NCBI GenBank assembly: GCA_963969595.1
Contig: OZ018408.1
Location: forward strand, 10,475,823 to 10,539,822
Origin: Neckera pumila
Taxonomy: Eukaryota; Streptophyta; Bryopsida; Hypnales; Neckeraceae
Direction: 5' to 3'
DNA length: 64,000 bases
Shown: positions 21,836 through 34,390 of the stretch, piece by piece
Layout of the letters: the number at the start of each line of letters is the position of its first letter
How positions within the stretch are numbered: the first letter of the stretch is position 1
The notes under the pieces: generated by a model
The model's database searches: none
What the model saw: only the letters and a program-made list of their open reading frames with translations
What the model was told of the DNA's origin: nothing
Made by a program: the position numbers and the translations under genes

Positions 21836-23200
21836 ATGGACCTTCTACAGTCATTGAATCGATCAATACAAAACTATTATTTATTGAAAGAGCCAATTGG
21901 GTCAAAGCACACTCAAAGGTACCATTGGGATTACTTTATTAGGACAAGACTTGAGTCCTTTTCTAAAATTTCAAAGCTATAAATTACTTTGATGTTGTCA
22001 ATTTTTTTAAAACTTTATAGATGAATACTATTGCAATGCATCCCTTTAATAAGTTCGAGAAAAAGTTTTTTGAAAAAAATCCTGAAAGGGATCTAAATCA
22101 TCAATTTTAGGGCTAAATTTTAGTATCTTTTTAACAATAAAGTACTTTAAATAGATATTTTTATCCAAATTTTTTATACTTCTTAAGAATATAGCTATTA
22201 AAAAGGATTTTATATCATTAAATTTTAAGCACAAAATAGTGTATTTTTTTAATAAATTAATTGACTATTGACAAACTACTGATTCGTTCTAAAATTACAC
22301 TTAAAACATTCAATTCTAAAAATAGCTTATGTAGTGCCCTTAATGTGAATAATATATACATTTTTGTTTTGACACAATCACCATTTGGATTATTTTTTAT
22401 ATTGAAAAGGGCGTTCACGTGTTTTTACTTTTGAATATTATAGAAAAAAAATAAATATTTAAATTGTATAAAAAGAGTCCTTTTCTATTCTATTGTATAA
22501 TTATATACTTGAATGATTTTTTTGGACTCAATCACATTATTATTCATTAGAAATTAGACTCCTTTTTGCCCATTTAAAAACCTGACAGGCTAACATTTAA
22601 ATTGCAATTGGAAATTTAGTAAAGAATTTATGTTTTTGGGGTGAATTAAAACGTATTAGCATTAACATGACTTGAAGTTCTAATAAAAAAGGGATATATT
22701 ATTTATAATTAATAGATTAATATTAGAAAACAATAGATAGAAAGAAGTTATATTGCAGATTTTAGTGGGTCTGACCCCTTTTTTGGCCCATTTGAGTGTG
22801 ATTTGATCCAATTGCTGTATTGTTTTCTCCATTTTTCTCTAGAAGTTGCAAGTGAATGGTTTATGGAAGTCCTAGGGTCATAAATAGGGACCTATGACAC
22901 ATCTTGTTTGAAAATTCATAAGTAATTCAAAAATGCTTCAAAAAATACAAAACTACTTATGTTACAATCAGAACCTATTTCTCTTTCACTGGAAAATGAG
23001 AAAAAATAATCCCATCCAAGAAACCACTTGAAAATGGCGGACCATCCCTTAGATGCTCGCTTTTACTGTATATCTTCATGCATATGTATGCAGATCTTCA
23101 CTAGACAAGTACTTCACTGCAATGAATTCCGAATCTTGAGTTATCCAAAGGCCTATCAAAATGTTACAAGTGTGGTGGAGACAGTCAGACATTACACATA
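21836..23200. other. AT-rich intergenic DNA with one inverted dispersed repeat
   Basis: No gene. The block around 22790-22960 (AAGTGAATGGTTTATGG...GGGACCTA...AAAATTCATAAGTAATTC) is matched in inverted orientation at about 48840-49010. Confidence 0.5.
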
Positions 23201-23202
23201 TG

Positions 23203-23782
23203 CTAGAGCAACAGGACGATATACAGTAGAACACCATAGCGAGCTGCCCTGTTATGAAATGCTAATGTTGATATTGATACACTAAACAACGTGCACGTAC
23301 CGGTATATGTGATGTCACCTGCTAGTTTCAGAAAGCATAATAAATAGTTCTTCATCCGTGATAGGCTGATAGCTCCTCCCCTCTCCACTGCACCTTCCAA
23401 AGGAGTTTTACCCGCGTTGTTCACAGCACCGGGCTTTAATCCGCTGCAGATCAATGAACAGATCAATAACAGAACGACACAAACACAAATAAAAAAGCTG
23501 AAGTTTGAGACATCCACATCTGTCCATACCTACAAGTTAGAGTTCACTTGACGACTTGCCCTTGAATCTTTGATGTGCGCAATGTGAGCAATCCAGTTCA
23601 GAACTCATAAACTTCATCAATGCATTAATAGCTGAGCCAATTACCCAACTCAGGGCTCCAAGATCCACTAATTGAGAAGCCACGCTGACAAGTGATTCTT
23701 GAACTTCTTGAGGAGGGAAGTAAACATCACAGAAAGTACTCAATATATGATTTATCACGACTGTGTTTCTGTCAAATGACAA
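23203..23782 (-). other. Unassigned minus-strand open frames
   Basis: Two short minus-strand frames (23203-23517 and 23537-23782) lie in DNA that is less AT-rich than its surroundings. One begins with a hydrophobic stretch; the other reads like ordinary protein (QEVQESLVSVASQLVDLGAL). No domain, splice structure or start context can be supported. Treat as a possible fragment of an unknown gene. Confidence 0.25.
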
Positions 23783-24109
23783 CCCCTGCCAATAGTAGGC
23801 TCGTGGAGTCTAACGCTTGCTACTCGTAAGGCTTATGTAATCTCAAAACTTGACATGCATTCTTTAGTCTTGAACATTAGTTCATCCTTGTCGCACATAG
23901 AAATGCGAACTCACAATTGACTCTGATTCCTTATACTTGAACATTGTTGAGGCCCTTTCATCTGTCCGTCCGGGTTTCAGAGAAAGAGATTGTGATCAAC
24001 TTCAAGAGTGAACCGGCTATAAGCAGACAAAGGGAACCAGTTTATGGTTTGCAACTTCGATGGAGTTCGATCAAACCTTTAACGTCCTGTAGATTGTGGT
24101 CATGTTTGG

Positions 24110-24530
24110 AAGATGATAAGCCATGGCATGCGAGTACGGTGCGGGAGCCGGAGAGGAGCCGGAGTGGGAGGACGGGAGACGAGAGGACGGGGATGGGAGG
24201 GCGGGGAGAATGGCGTCTGGGCAGGGCAGCGCGGGCAGAGCAGCCTGCGCAGGGCCCACTGCCACGGAGGCCCCCCTTTCTTTCGAGGGGTGTACTTAAC
24301 GTCTCAGGCGCGGGACTCCCACCATCTCGCCGCATTCTTCGATTCTATCCTTGGCAGGATGCACGCTTCCCTTGCAGACGTACGGTGCAGTATCCGTCAT
24401 CAGTTTCACATTTCTGCAGTCTAGAGTCTGGTGCTCGATCGATGCGGGGATCGATGGAATGACTGGTGAGGGCGAGGGCGAGGGTGTCGAGAGTGAGGTC
24501 GGAGGTCGGTAGGGACTACTTACGTTGCAT
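24110..24530. other. GC-rich, purine-skewed block upstream of the receptor gene
   Basis: A sharply GC-rich island in AT-rich surroundings, about 0.5-0.9 kb upstream of the receptor kinase ATG. It contains GGGGATGGGAGGGCGGGG (about 24189-24206), which fits a four-tract G-quadruplex, and GAGGGCGAGGGCGAGGGTG near 24472. It may be promoter or 5' UTR DNA. Overlapping open frames on both strands are probably by-products of the base composition. Confidence 0.5.
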
Positions 24531-24991
24531 TGCGGCAATGTAGAGGTTGTTTACTCCAGACGGTGTACATCGATCAGCAGAGAGAACAGTTCGTCGTTAT
24601 TGGGATTCCGTGAGGGAAAATCTTGTCGAGAAGGATCGAGTTCCTAACGAGGTCGGCATCGATGTCGACGGAGATCCAGTCCAGACCTCTAGGAACTTAG
24701 TGTATTAGTCTCATGAACTCACCATTTGATCAACTGAACGGCCGAAAATCTGGGATTCTAGATCAGCGAAAATATTTTCCAGAGTGATCAAGCAACCTAG
24801 TTAAATAGCTAGGTTGGCAACGACGCAGACGGGTTTAGGGTCCAGGTATCTAGAAACTTAGATTCGTGTACTCTCAATGTGGGAACGGGCGTTGGGAATC
24901 TTTTCAACAGGTGCATTGCAGGCTATGATTGGTCGGGATTAGGAGTGATGGAAACCTGGTTCGGAAGGAACGGCACAGGGCGGATCGCGGC

Positions 24992-27900
24992 ATGAAGATT
25001 CGCTCTCATGCGTGGTTGGCGGTGTTTTTCACCGCCACATTTCAGTGTCTGCGACTCGTGACAGCCCAACAACCAGGTGGGTGGATTTGAGCTAGCAGGT
25101 CTTAGGGTATTTTGAATTCGTGAAATTGGTAGATTGTGAGTCGATTAATGTAGAGTCTCCATTCACCACAGGTGAACCTGGACCATTAATCTTGAACCTT
25201 CCACCATCTCAGCGTTTGCACCTTTTATAATTTGGGATAAGTTGAAAATCATTTGTCAGAAAAACATGTCATTAAAGGAAGTCTTTTCAGTCGTAGCACA
25301 AGTCAAAGCGAATAGAGACTCATAACGTACTGTACGGTTACTGGAGCGAGTCTCTCCCTTCCAAGCTCTGAACAAGCTCCTGCGGGTGTGCCAGGTTTTT
25401 TGAGCTTTGGACTGTGGTACATCCAAGCCCTTCGGCAACGACGACAACGGCATCTCGTGGGTTCCCGACGACACTTACATTTCCGATGGCAAGACCGCTA
25501 CGGTTTCTGGTAACTATACCTACGAAACCTCGGCGCTTCGATACTTTCCTGATGCCAACAGAACGCGGTACTGCTACAACTTCCCCACGACTAATGGACA
25601 ACACTATCTCCTTCGGACGACGTACTTCCATGGAGGCTATGATACTGACCCGAACGTGAAGTTTGACGTCGCCCTCGATGTCTTTCAGCTAAAATTTACA
25701 TTATCATTCACCCGTTCGTCCAACTACCGCTGGCGAGAGATTTTCTTTCAAGCTTTCAAAGACAATGTGCACCTCTGCCTGCTTCGGACTTCGCCGACAG
25801 ATAACCCTTTTATTTCTTCAATTGAGCTGCGGCCCTTAGACGAGACCATGTATGCCACGGTGGCTAATGGGTCTACGCTTTTGTTGGAAATCCGGAGCAA
25901 CTTGGGTGCAGATTACTCCCTCAGGTTAGAACAAATACCGTCCTCTGTCACACAAGTACCGGTACTATAGCTTTTGAGCTCTTTTTTGATCTTTTAAGTT
26001 GTTTAAAAATTTCTGCTCGGAATTTGATGATGACATGTGGGCCATGGTTTGATAGGTATCCATATGATAAGTATGACCGGTATTGGTATGGATTCAGCAG
26101 TCTCTATTATGTGAATCTCACAAGCAACTCGGTGATGGATTCTGGCTCTGCTGTTGATAAGCCCCCACCGGCAGTTATGAATACCGCTATTACCACTCAG
26201 ACTAACCCATATATCAGTTTCCTATTCACTCCCACCGCGGGTCTTAACAATCCATATCTAATTAATATTTTTCTGGCGGAAATGCAGGTACACGTTCTCC
26301 ACTTTCCGCATCTCTCCATACTTCTTTTCTGCACCTTGCACTTCATTTAACTGTGCTACGGGATTTAAAGCAAATAATGCACTTCATTTGCTTGGTTGTC
26401 GACAAAAGAGAATTCCACTTGCTCTCCAGCTAGATTCTAATTCTAGGTTTCTTGTTTGATGACCGTTGAACAGACGCTTACAACATCCCTGAGCAGAGTG
26501 TTTTAACATCCTTGTGAATGGCGAGGTAGTGGAGTCCAACGTGAATGTGTATACCAATGCTCTGAATGCATTGTTCGAGCCCATCGAAATTTCCGAAATG
26601 TCTACAGTTGATGCAAGTGGACAACTGAATATCACGCTAGCAGCAGCTCCTCTTTCATATTTTCCACCTATTTGGAATGCGTTAGAATTTTTCTCAATTC
26701 ATTCTAAAAGTGCTGGAACTCTTGCCTCGGATGGTACGAATTCCTCATTTTCCAGCTTCAGACACTCATTGTCGTGGTAGAAATTCGAAGGAAAGAGCAC
26801 CTAATTGGGACCTGTTTGCAAAACCGCCCATCTAGATTCTTGTCTCAAATGTTCAGCCTCCATACGTGAGAGCTCACGGTCAATTTAGGTACACTTACTT
26901 TCAGCACTTTGAAAACTCGTAGTTTATTCGTAAGGAGTCCAAAAAGATCATATTAAGAGAACTAAGTACTTATCCCCTTTCAACAAACCTACCAACAAGA
27001 ACCAACAAAAACTTTTACAGTTCAAACATAAGAACCATTGTCAAACCCTTATTCGGGGTCACTTAGGTGCTATTACCTTACATGATCCTGAATATGACCT
27101 AAAAGAAGCAGACCTGTTCTTTTTCTGGAATTTTTTTCACAAGCTTCCTCTTGGGAATTGCAGTGACAGCTATCGAAGGCTTGAAGAAGGCCTTTGGATT
27201 GGGAGCTCTCTGGACTGGTGACCCATGCTTACAAGTTCCATACGATTGGTTGAATTGTTCTGTCGAGTCTCCTGCCAGAGTAACCGCAGTGTATGTTTCA
27301 TCCCTAACATTTCTTCTCGTCCAAACCATAGATACACGGCTGTCAAAATACGGCTTCTAATTATGCCAATCTGTGTTGTTTTACAAATGTACCCGGGGGC
27401 AGATATATTGGATTAGCTGGGTTTTTGTTGTTGTACTCCACCAAGTCGAGAGGTACTATCACTAAATATTCTGGTCGAGGGCTCTCGATACCTAGTCTAT
27501 AACTCTATATCAATGACAGTGTTGATTTTCAAATGTTGGTTCAGTAAGCTTTCCTCAGCCAATCTGTCCGGGCCCATTCCGGATCTGCGAACTTTGACCA
27601 GCCTCACCACTCTGTAAGTTCTTCCTTTGCATTTGTTCATGCAATCTTCACTTGACATGTTTACTTCTGCCTGATTTCCTTCCCTATTTGACAAAACTCT
27701 AGGTTGACAACCTAGAATTCATACTGCAGTGAAGGATTTTTCATACCCAAAAGCAGAAGATATTGTTTATGCATACATGTCGACCATCTACTGACCCTGG
27801 ATGGCCGGGAGATCGCAGGCACTTGGATAACAACAGACTCACAGGTGAAATACCTGACTGGTTGGCGTCGTTGCCGAATTTGCAAGAGTTGTAAGCCCGT

Positions 27901-30900
27901 TCAATCCGCACCTGCTTTGGTCTCTAGTTCTGTCGAGAGTTACTGCACCAATTTCATTAAGCAAAGTGGAACAGCGAACTATCCTTGGGTGGTTTAGGGT
28001 TTCGTGAACCTTGTTACATAGTACTGTTCTCTGTTTCTAATTCCTTCTCGTAAAATTTACGCTGCAGGTATCTGCAAAACAACGACTTGAGCGGAAACGT
28101 TCCCAAGGCTCTTCTCAATCTTAAATCCGTCAGGTGACTGAACATGTTGACTCCGTTTACGTTTCACTTGCTCAAAGATTTGCATTTACTGCTAAAGAAA
28201 CTGTGACTTCATTCCCGAATCTTCATTAGGTGAATTGTTGCCATGACTGAAGACCCAGGAAGGAGGGATAACGGAATTTCTCTCGCAGTCTAGAATGAAA
28301 CAGTCGAATTATCCATGAGAAGACACAGTTATTTGTCGCTCCATCACATGTTTTGCAAGTGGTAACTGTACAGTCGGAAGAAATCCTACTGGACAGTCCA
28401 ATTGCGTTGAGAGGATTTGCAAGCATAAGTCCCTGTGTACTGCTACAAATCTTTCTTGTCAGAGTGCATTCTCTTACGTGGAAATGCGGGGGTTTCAGGC
28501 TTGAAGGAAATCCCAATCTTTGCGTGAATACAACATGTGCATCAAGCAAGAAAAAGTCAAGCAGTTTGGGAATTATTATTGGCGTTGCAGCCGGAGTACT
28601 TCTCCTCGTTGGCCTTGCGATCGGAGTCTTGGTGTGCGTGTGTTGCCGCCGCTTTGCCAAGACGACGAAACCGAATTCCCCCCCTTTTTCTGAAATAGGT
28701 CTCCAGTGTGAATTATTTAGGGATTTCGGGTTTAGGGTTTGGGCACTTTCATGGTAAACAATTCTTTGTAGATTGCTAATCAAATGTTGTTGTGAACAGC
28801 GATGGGGGAAGGAACAACGAACCGAGGGTCCAGATACACTAAGGCACAAGTCATGACTGCCACAAAAAATTATGCAAAGTTGCTGGGTAGAGGAGGGTTT
28901 GGTCCTGTATACTACGGCAAGTTGACCAGTGGACAAGAGGTCGCTGTGAAAGTTGCAGCGAAAGGCTCTGGACAAGGCTCCAAAGAATTCATCAATGAGG
29001 TACTAAATTTCATGGTTAGGGTTTCTGCAGTCGTTTGTTTGTGGATCTTACTGTACTGTATGTGGAATTCTCAATTTTTTTTTAATTCCATGTCTGAGGA
29101 ATCCTTTTGCCTTGACAGGTTGAGCTTCTCACAAGGGTTCATCATAAAAACCTTGTGTCTCTGGTGGGCTATTGCGATGAAGGTGACAATCTGATCCTGC
29201 TGTATGAGTACATGGCACTGGGCACCGTGCAGTCGCATTTATATGGTACGTTTACCATGGCACTTGAGCACTCTAAACCTCAACCAGAGTAGACAAGTCG
29301 CAACTGAGGTGTGGATTGGAATTTATAGCTTACATTGACAAGTCTTTCTCTTTGTCCGCTATTTGTAGGTGTGTGAATGATTGATCAAGTGAATGTGGTG
29401 TTTCAGGAGTGGGTGAACTAAAGAAAGAGTTCTTTTTGGACTGGAAAACTCGGCTGCAGATTGCGCTCAATTCTGCACAAGGTACATTGCTGTTAGATTT
29501 TGTAGTTGTTTTCTTGTTCATAAGAGGTATTTGAAAGGAACGGCGTGTTTGATTTATTTTGTTTAGGACTTCAACTTTGCACGAATAGCACAAGTGGCTA
29601 GAATAACTCTTGTAGGGACCAAACCTATATAAGCAACTATTGAGGTGCAAAAGCCCTTTCGTCCCTTGTTTGTGCTCATACTTGCAATGACGAGACCAAT
29701 ATTCGAATTTGGGGAAGGAGCTGACAAGATTGTGTGCAACAATGAGTTGCTACCATTCCAAAAAAGCACAATGTTAAATTAGAGTTCATAAGCAATCTCA
29801 AAAATCTGATGAATTGTCATGTATTCACGCATGTATTCCATGTGGGTTAAAGTGGGCTTACCATAAAGAGTTACAATCCAAAACACACCATGACTTTTCA
29901 AGTACCTCTGTATCTTGTATCTCATGAAGCAGTAGTAAGTTATCTATTGAAATCCTTGGCACCTTTTTGATTGAATAGTTGTATCTGTGATAGGATTGGA
30001 GTATCTACATGTGGGGTGCCAACTTGTAATATTTCATCGTGATGTCAAGCAATAACATTTTGCTTGATCACAAACTAATTGCTAAAGTTGCTGATTTTGG
30101 ACTCTCCAAATCGTCGGATTCAAAGGGCAATGTCACACACATGTCAACTATGGTTAAGGGCACCATTGGTTATCTTGACCCTGAGTAAGTATCCTTGCCA
30201 ACTCATGCTCACCAAGAATCTTTAAACCAAAATGATGCACTACAATATTCAAGACTCAGCTTTTGCTCCCATATCTAGAAGAAATTCTTAAATTTGTAGA
30301 ATTTTATTGTTCAATCATTTTTTTTATTGCAGGTATTTTAGTTCCAACCAGCTCACAGACAAGAGTGATGTCTATGGATTTGGCATTGTGTTGTTGGAAT
30401 TATTTGTACACGACCTCCACTTGTGCCAAAGAACTTCCTGAGGATGAACGCCAAATTGATCAATGGGTTTGCACTAAAAATCCCTCCCTCTTGTAGTTTC
30501 ATATTTGCTAAACCCTCAAAAAAATGTTTCTTCTTTAATATCATCAAATAAGGTGTGCACACCAATAATCAACAGTACCCAAACTGTGGCACCTACATTT
30601 GGACCTAAAAGTGACAAAAATCGAGATATCGATTTCACAAGATGTTTTGCACTGTACACAATCACAACATGGGAGTCTGTGGGAGCCTAGTGTTGATTTT
30701 TGGTTCTCCTAAAAACCATACTTTAGAAGTACCTAACTTATTCACATGGTGTCCAAATGATGCTTGCTAAAGTGTGTTGGAATCCTCTTTCAATTGTGAA
30801 GTGATTTTCAATAGAAAGAATTTATGTTTAATAGTAGTAACTATGCTCAGTTGCTCAGTTGTAATTTGTGATGATTGTATGTGCACATACTTTTGTTGAC

Positions 30901-31233
30901 TCTCACTAACCTAGTTCTGTCCTTGTTCTGACTACACACCAGGTGAGACCCCACTTGCAAGCAGGCACAATAGAGGAGATTGTGGACCCTCTATTAGCCA
31001 ACCAATACAACTTGGATGCCATGTGGAAGGTGGCCGACTTGGCTATGCAAAGTGTGGAACCCAAAGGCAAGCATCGACCGAACATGAGCGCCATCGTCCA
31101 AGAGCTTCGAGCTGCTGTTGAGATGGAGAATCCAGACGCTTCCCCCAATTTCAGATTCGACATTCCATATTCACTCAGCGCCTCCGTTTCTGACCCGAAC
31201 TACATGGCTAGCACGAATATTAATGCTAGGTAG
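24992..31233 (+). pseudogene. LRR-I class malectin-like/LRR receptor kinase gene with kinase-domain lesions
   Basis: The ATG at 24992 opens a signal peptide (MKIRSHAWLAVFFTATF). Proposed exons: 24992-25076, 25405-25924, 26056-26287, 26499-26733, 27164-27290, 27545-27613, 27819-27890, 28068-28133, 28499-28698, 28800-28999, 29119-29245, 29407-29481, 29994-30184, 30333-30466, 30943-31233. All have GT/AG borders and compatible phases. Exons 2-4 encode a malectin-like ectodomain (LDCGTSKPFG, ELRPLDETMY). Exon 5 has GDPCLQVPYDWLNCS. Exons 6-8 are LRRs, two of them near 70 bp. Exon 9 carries GNPNLC, a membrane helix (IIIGVAAGVLLLVGLAIGV) and a basic stop-transfer. The kinase has [39 protein letters not shown] and KHRPNMSAIVQEL. 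Two bases are missing just after HRDVK, giving TAA at 30053, and the frame breaks again near 30404-30425. A plasma-membrane receptor truncated in its catalytic loop is the predicted product. Confidence 0.88.
30048..30055 (+). other. Two-base deletion and premature stop in the kinase catalytic loop
   Basis: GATGTCAAGCAATAACATT reads D-V-K then, in frame, Q and TAA. Shifting by two bases restores N-I-L-L and the rest of the loop. The lesion sits inside the HRDxKxxN motif, so no active kinase can follow without correction. An assembly error is possible. Confidence 0.75.
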
Positions 31234-31779
31234 TAGCATGGTCATTTTTGTGTTTTTTGAATGCATTGAACTTGGGTTTTTTTTTGTGTTTTTAAGTTGT
31301 CGTTCAAGAGGAAGAATTTTTTCTTACAACAGGAGGAAGACAGAGGAGACTGGCGCACGTCGCTTTTGGTGCTCTTTCTCTGGACAAATATATTGGAGTC
31401 GTCTCTTCATTGAACCTCTCTGAAAGATTTACTGTAGCATAGCGTGCAGAACTGCAGAGCGGATGCAGTTCAGATTCCTCTTTTGCATTTATCTGGGGCT
31501 CTGTATGATCGGTACTGTAGATTCAGAGAGAGCGAAAATAAATTTTACTTCGCATTATTGAAGGACGAGTTGTTCACATTGATTGTAGGATTAACTTAGA
31601 TGCCTTCAAGTTGCTGGAGATTACCATTTAATTTCAATAATGCCAGAGGATATGCACTCCAGACACAATTATGCTGGAGAATTCCAGTACTTTTGGAAAT
31701 CCGTTTGAATTAAGTGTCTGTTGTGGTATGTTTTTAATGTCATTAATGTTCACTAAATAGGGGTATTAACCCCTAATGT
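31234..31779. other. 3' flank of the receptor gene
   Basis: About 550 bp that presumably includes the 3' UTR; AATAAA near 31537 is a plausible polyadenylation signal. No other feature seen. Confidence 0.45.
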
Positions 31780-32225
31780 AGGTTGGCTTTTGAGATACGA
31801 CAATGTACACAACCAGGAAGAGAATACAAGTGTCAAGAACTTCCTCCAAAATTGATGTATAATGCTGGAAATTTTGGTGAACATGCACAGAGCTGGGTTG
31901 AAGAAGGTCTTCAATTCACTCTGCCTTTTAGACCTGCGGAAGTAATCAAGAAATTTTGTTGTATAGATTCATCAAGCGGAAGCTGGAAACAGTAGAAGTA
32001 TCAATTTTAGATCAGGCGTGTGGTCCAATGTACAAGGTCATGTTGCAATACTACAACCCCATTGGTTTGCCTGACCTGTCAGGCTATGGAGATTGTGCAT
32101 GACACGCCTATAGCCATCCAGTTCCCGGTTACATGTAGACAGATGCTGCCGGTTCCCCAATAAAGGACTTCAAGGACGCCTTGTGCGATTGGGCAGATGG
32201 TCCAATGATTGACGCCGGGCTCAAT
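31780..32225 (+). pseudogene. Broken coding remnant of an unrecognised protein
   Basis: A first part (to the stop at 31995) reads as ordinary protein with several Cys residues and a PRAEVIKKFC-like segment. About 20 bases later another frame reads YYNPIGLPDLSGYGDCA, stop, HAYSHPVPGYM, stop, TDAAGSPIKDFKDALCDW. Composition is balanced, unlike the AT-rich flanks. Two in-frame stops and a frame change imply a pseudogene or misjudged splicing. The family is not recognised. Confidence 0.35.
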
Positions 32226-33238
32226 AAAAAACATTTTTTGCACGTAGATCCCCTTGTCTCAAGAAAAATTAAACTGCCCCACCTTCTTCACTAAACCCTT
32301 CAAGCAGCAATTGGCTTAGAATCCAAGTAAACGCCTTGTTCGTCCTTCTCCAGTGAACGTACTTTTACACTGCCAGGAAGGCAGGAACTGGCTGACCCCG
32401 TTTCGCATGACTTAAAGAATATACGTACCTTACCCTACCCCTACCCCATAGAACCAATACGTAGTATGCTCTGTATCCGGGCCAATACGCAAAAACACCC
32501 CATCTTTGAGGTCTGGCTACCATATTTTGCATGGTTTTTTGGGGTTTTTTTCCCCAAATTTTCCTGCTTGACTTTGCAACCAATCTTCCTGTCTAACGTA
32601 TTTCCATTTGGAGTGGAGAATGTTCTGGAAATAGCCTGAGTACCTAAACCGTAGGCCAAATGTGCCTGTTCCATGCAAAAGGGGTTAAGGGGACCAAAAT
32701 ATTAAAGGGACTTATTCTCGAAAATTGTAGATGTCTGAAATATGATGTACAGTCCCCGCACACTTCAATAACTATTGATGTGTAGCAAAGTTAGATATTT
32801 ATATAGTGTGAGATGTCAATTAATTAGTATGGGTCCCCTTAATTAGTATGGGTCCCCTATTCAATGTATACAAAGACGTCTACTATTGTCCATTGAATTT
32901 GTTGTTATTAACCTTGTTACGACGGGCTAGCCTCCGTGGAAATCATCCTTTTTTATATAGTGTGCATCATCTACTTTAAGAAAACCAAACACACTTATTT
33001 GAAACAAGCTACTGTAGAAGGTCTCCCCTTTTTGCATAAAAGTCCAAGGATGAATTGCACTTCTGTCCTATATGCAAAGATTCTTTGTCATTTGTCATAT
33101 ACTTATTGTCTGTGGCAACGGTATAGGGTTAACCTTGTTTTATTGCTTTTGGCTCCAATTCCTTGAGGTTTTGTAGTACAAGTGTTAAAAAGTAGACCTT
33201 GATTGCAACTTTCAAAATAACCAACTTTGGTATTTGAT
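32226..33238. other. Intergenic DNA, small tandem repeat
   Basis: No gene found. AATTAGTATGGGTCCCC is tandemly doubled at about 32822-32859. Confidence 0.5.
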
Positions 33239-33912
33239 TTAACCCCTAAAGTTCCATTGTCCTCTCGGGGGACAAAATGGATTTTGGATAGGCTCCTACG
33301 GCCTCAATATTCATCCTAATTTTTTGAAACTTTTCGTGAAGATAGAAAACCACATTAGCTTTCAAGGAATATAATTTTTTACTACAATCAATGCCTAGGA
33401 GCAAAAGTTATGGCCCACAACTCTAGAATCTATTTTCAGAATTATATTTTGCCAACCTTCTCCTACTACTACATTTTTTTGGTGCGGCGGGCATAAATCT
33501 CTTCACACAAAAAAATTTAGAATTAAAGAAAAAAATTCATTTCTCATAAATTATAATTATATCTATATGGAAAGCTTTTATTCACTCAATTTGGATTTGT
33601 TATGTGAAAGTTATGGGCAATCTTATTTTTCGGGCAATTGGAGCATCTTCTTGAAAAAATAACTTATTGGATTCATTTCTGAATGCAATTTTCACAATTT
33701 TTCAAATTTTATTTTGACAAGGTTAAGTTTGTTTGCTAAAACAATCTCACCATTGGGATTATAATGTTTCAATTCCATCTTAGAGATATTAACTATTTAT
33801 TTTTTCTTTCAATCTTGGACCTACTTCTACTTAACAATTTCTTAAGAATGAAAATTAAGTGTGTTTTTTGAAATTGTTTTCCTAGATTTTCAACTCAATT
33901 CTTCAACACATT
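33239..33912 (+). mobile_element. Family R2 copy C, 3'-truncated
   Basis: Starts TTAACCCCTAAAGTTCCATTG and follows copies A and B through CAATCTCACCATT and TCAACTCAATTCTTCA. It then stops abruptly near 33912, about 250 bp short of the family's usual right end. Confidence 0.6.
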
Positions 33913-34064
33913 AGAGCAACAACGATTACTTTAATAGACTGCAATGGTAAAAAAGATTGAGTACCCCTTTACTTAACACTCAGGCATGTTTCAAGCATCA
34001 TGTATGGTGCATACAAGGTGACATGGCCATGAAGAAGTAAGTGTTCTTCGAGGCACCATTACAT

Positions 34065-34340
34065 TAGGGGAAGTCACGGCATGTTTGGAGCTGCGGTGAA
34101 CAATGAATATTCATGCCGTGGCGGCGTAGGGTTGGCTTCCTTTGGTCGGAATATTCTTAGTTTGACATTGACATTAGATGAGATTCGGAGGTCTTGGAGG
34201 GCTCCGAGTTCCCCTGCTGTCTGCTGCGTTCCTAGACTGCGGAAACGCAGCAACAGCAGTTGACTAACGTAGTCAAGCGATTGCCACGTCATTATTTGAA
34301 TTTTTTTTTTTTTTTTTTTTTTGCTTAAAATGATACTTTG

Positions 34341-34390
<50 letters not shown>

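Noticed and set aside
23944..24538. Several overlapping Pro/Arg-rich frames on both strands
   Set aside because: GC-rich DNA has few stop codons; no start context, domain or splice logic supports a gene.
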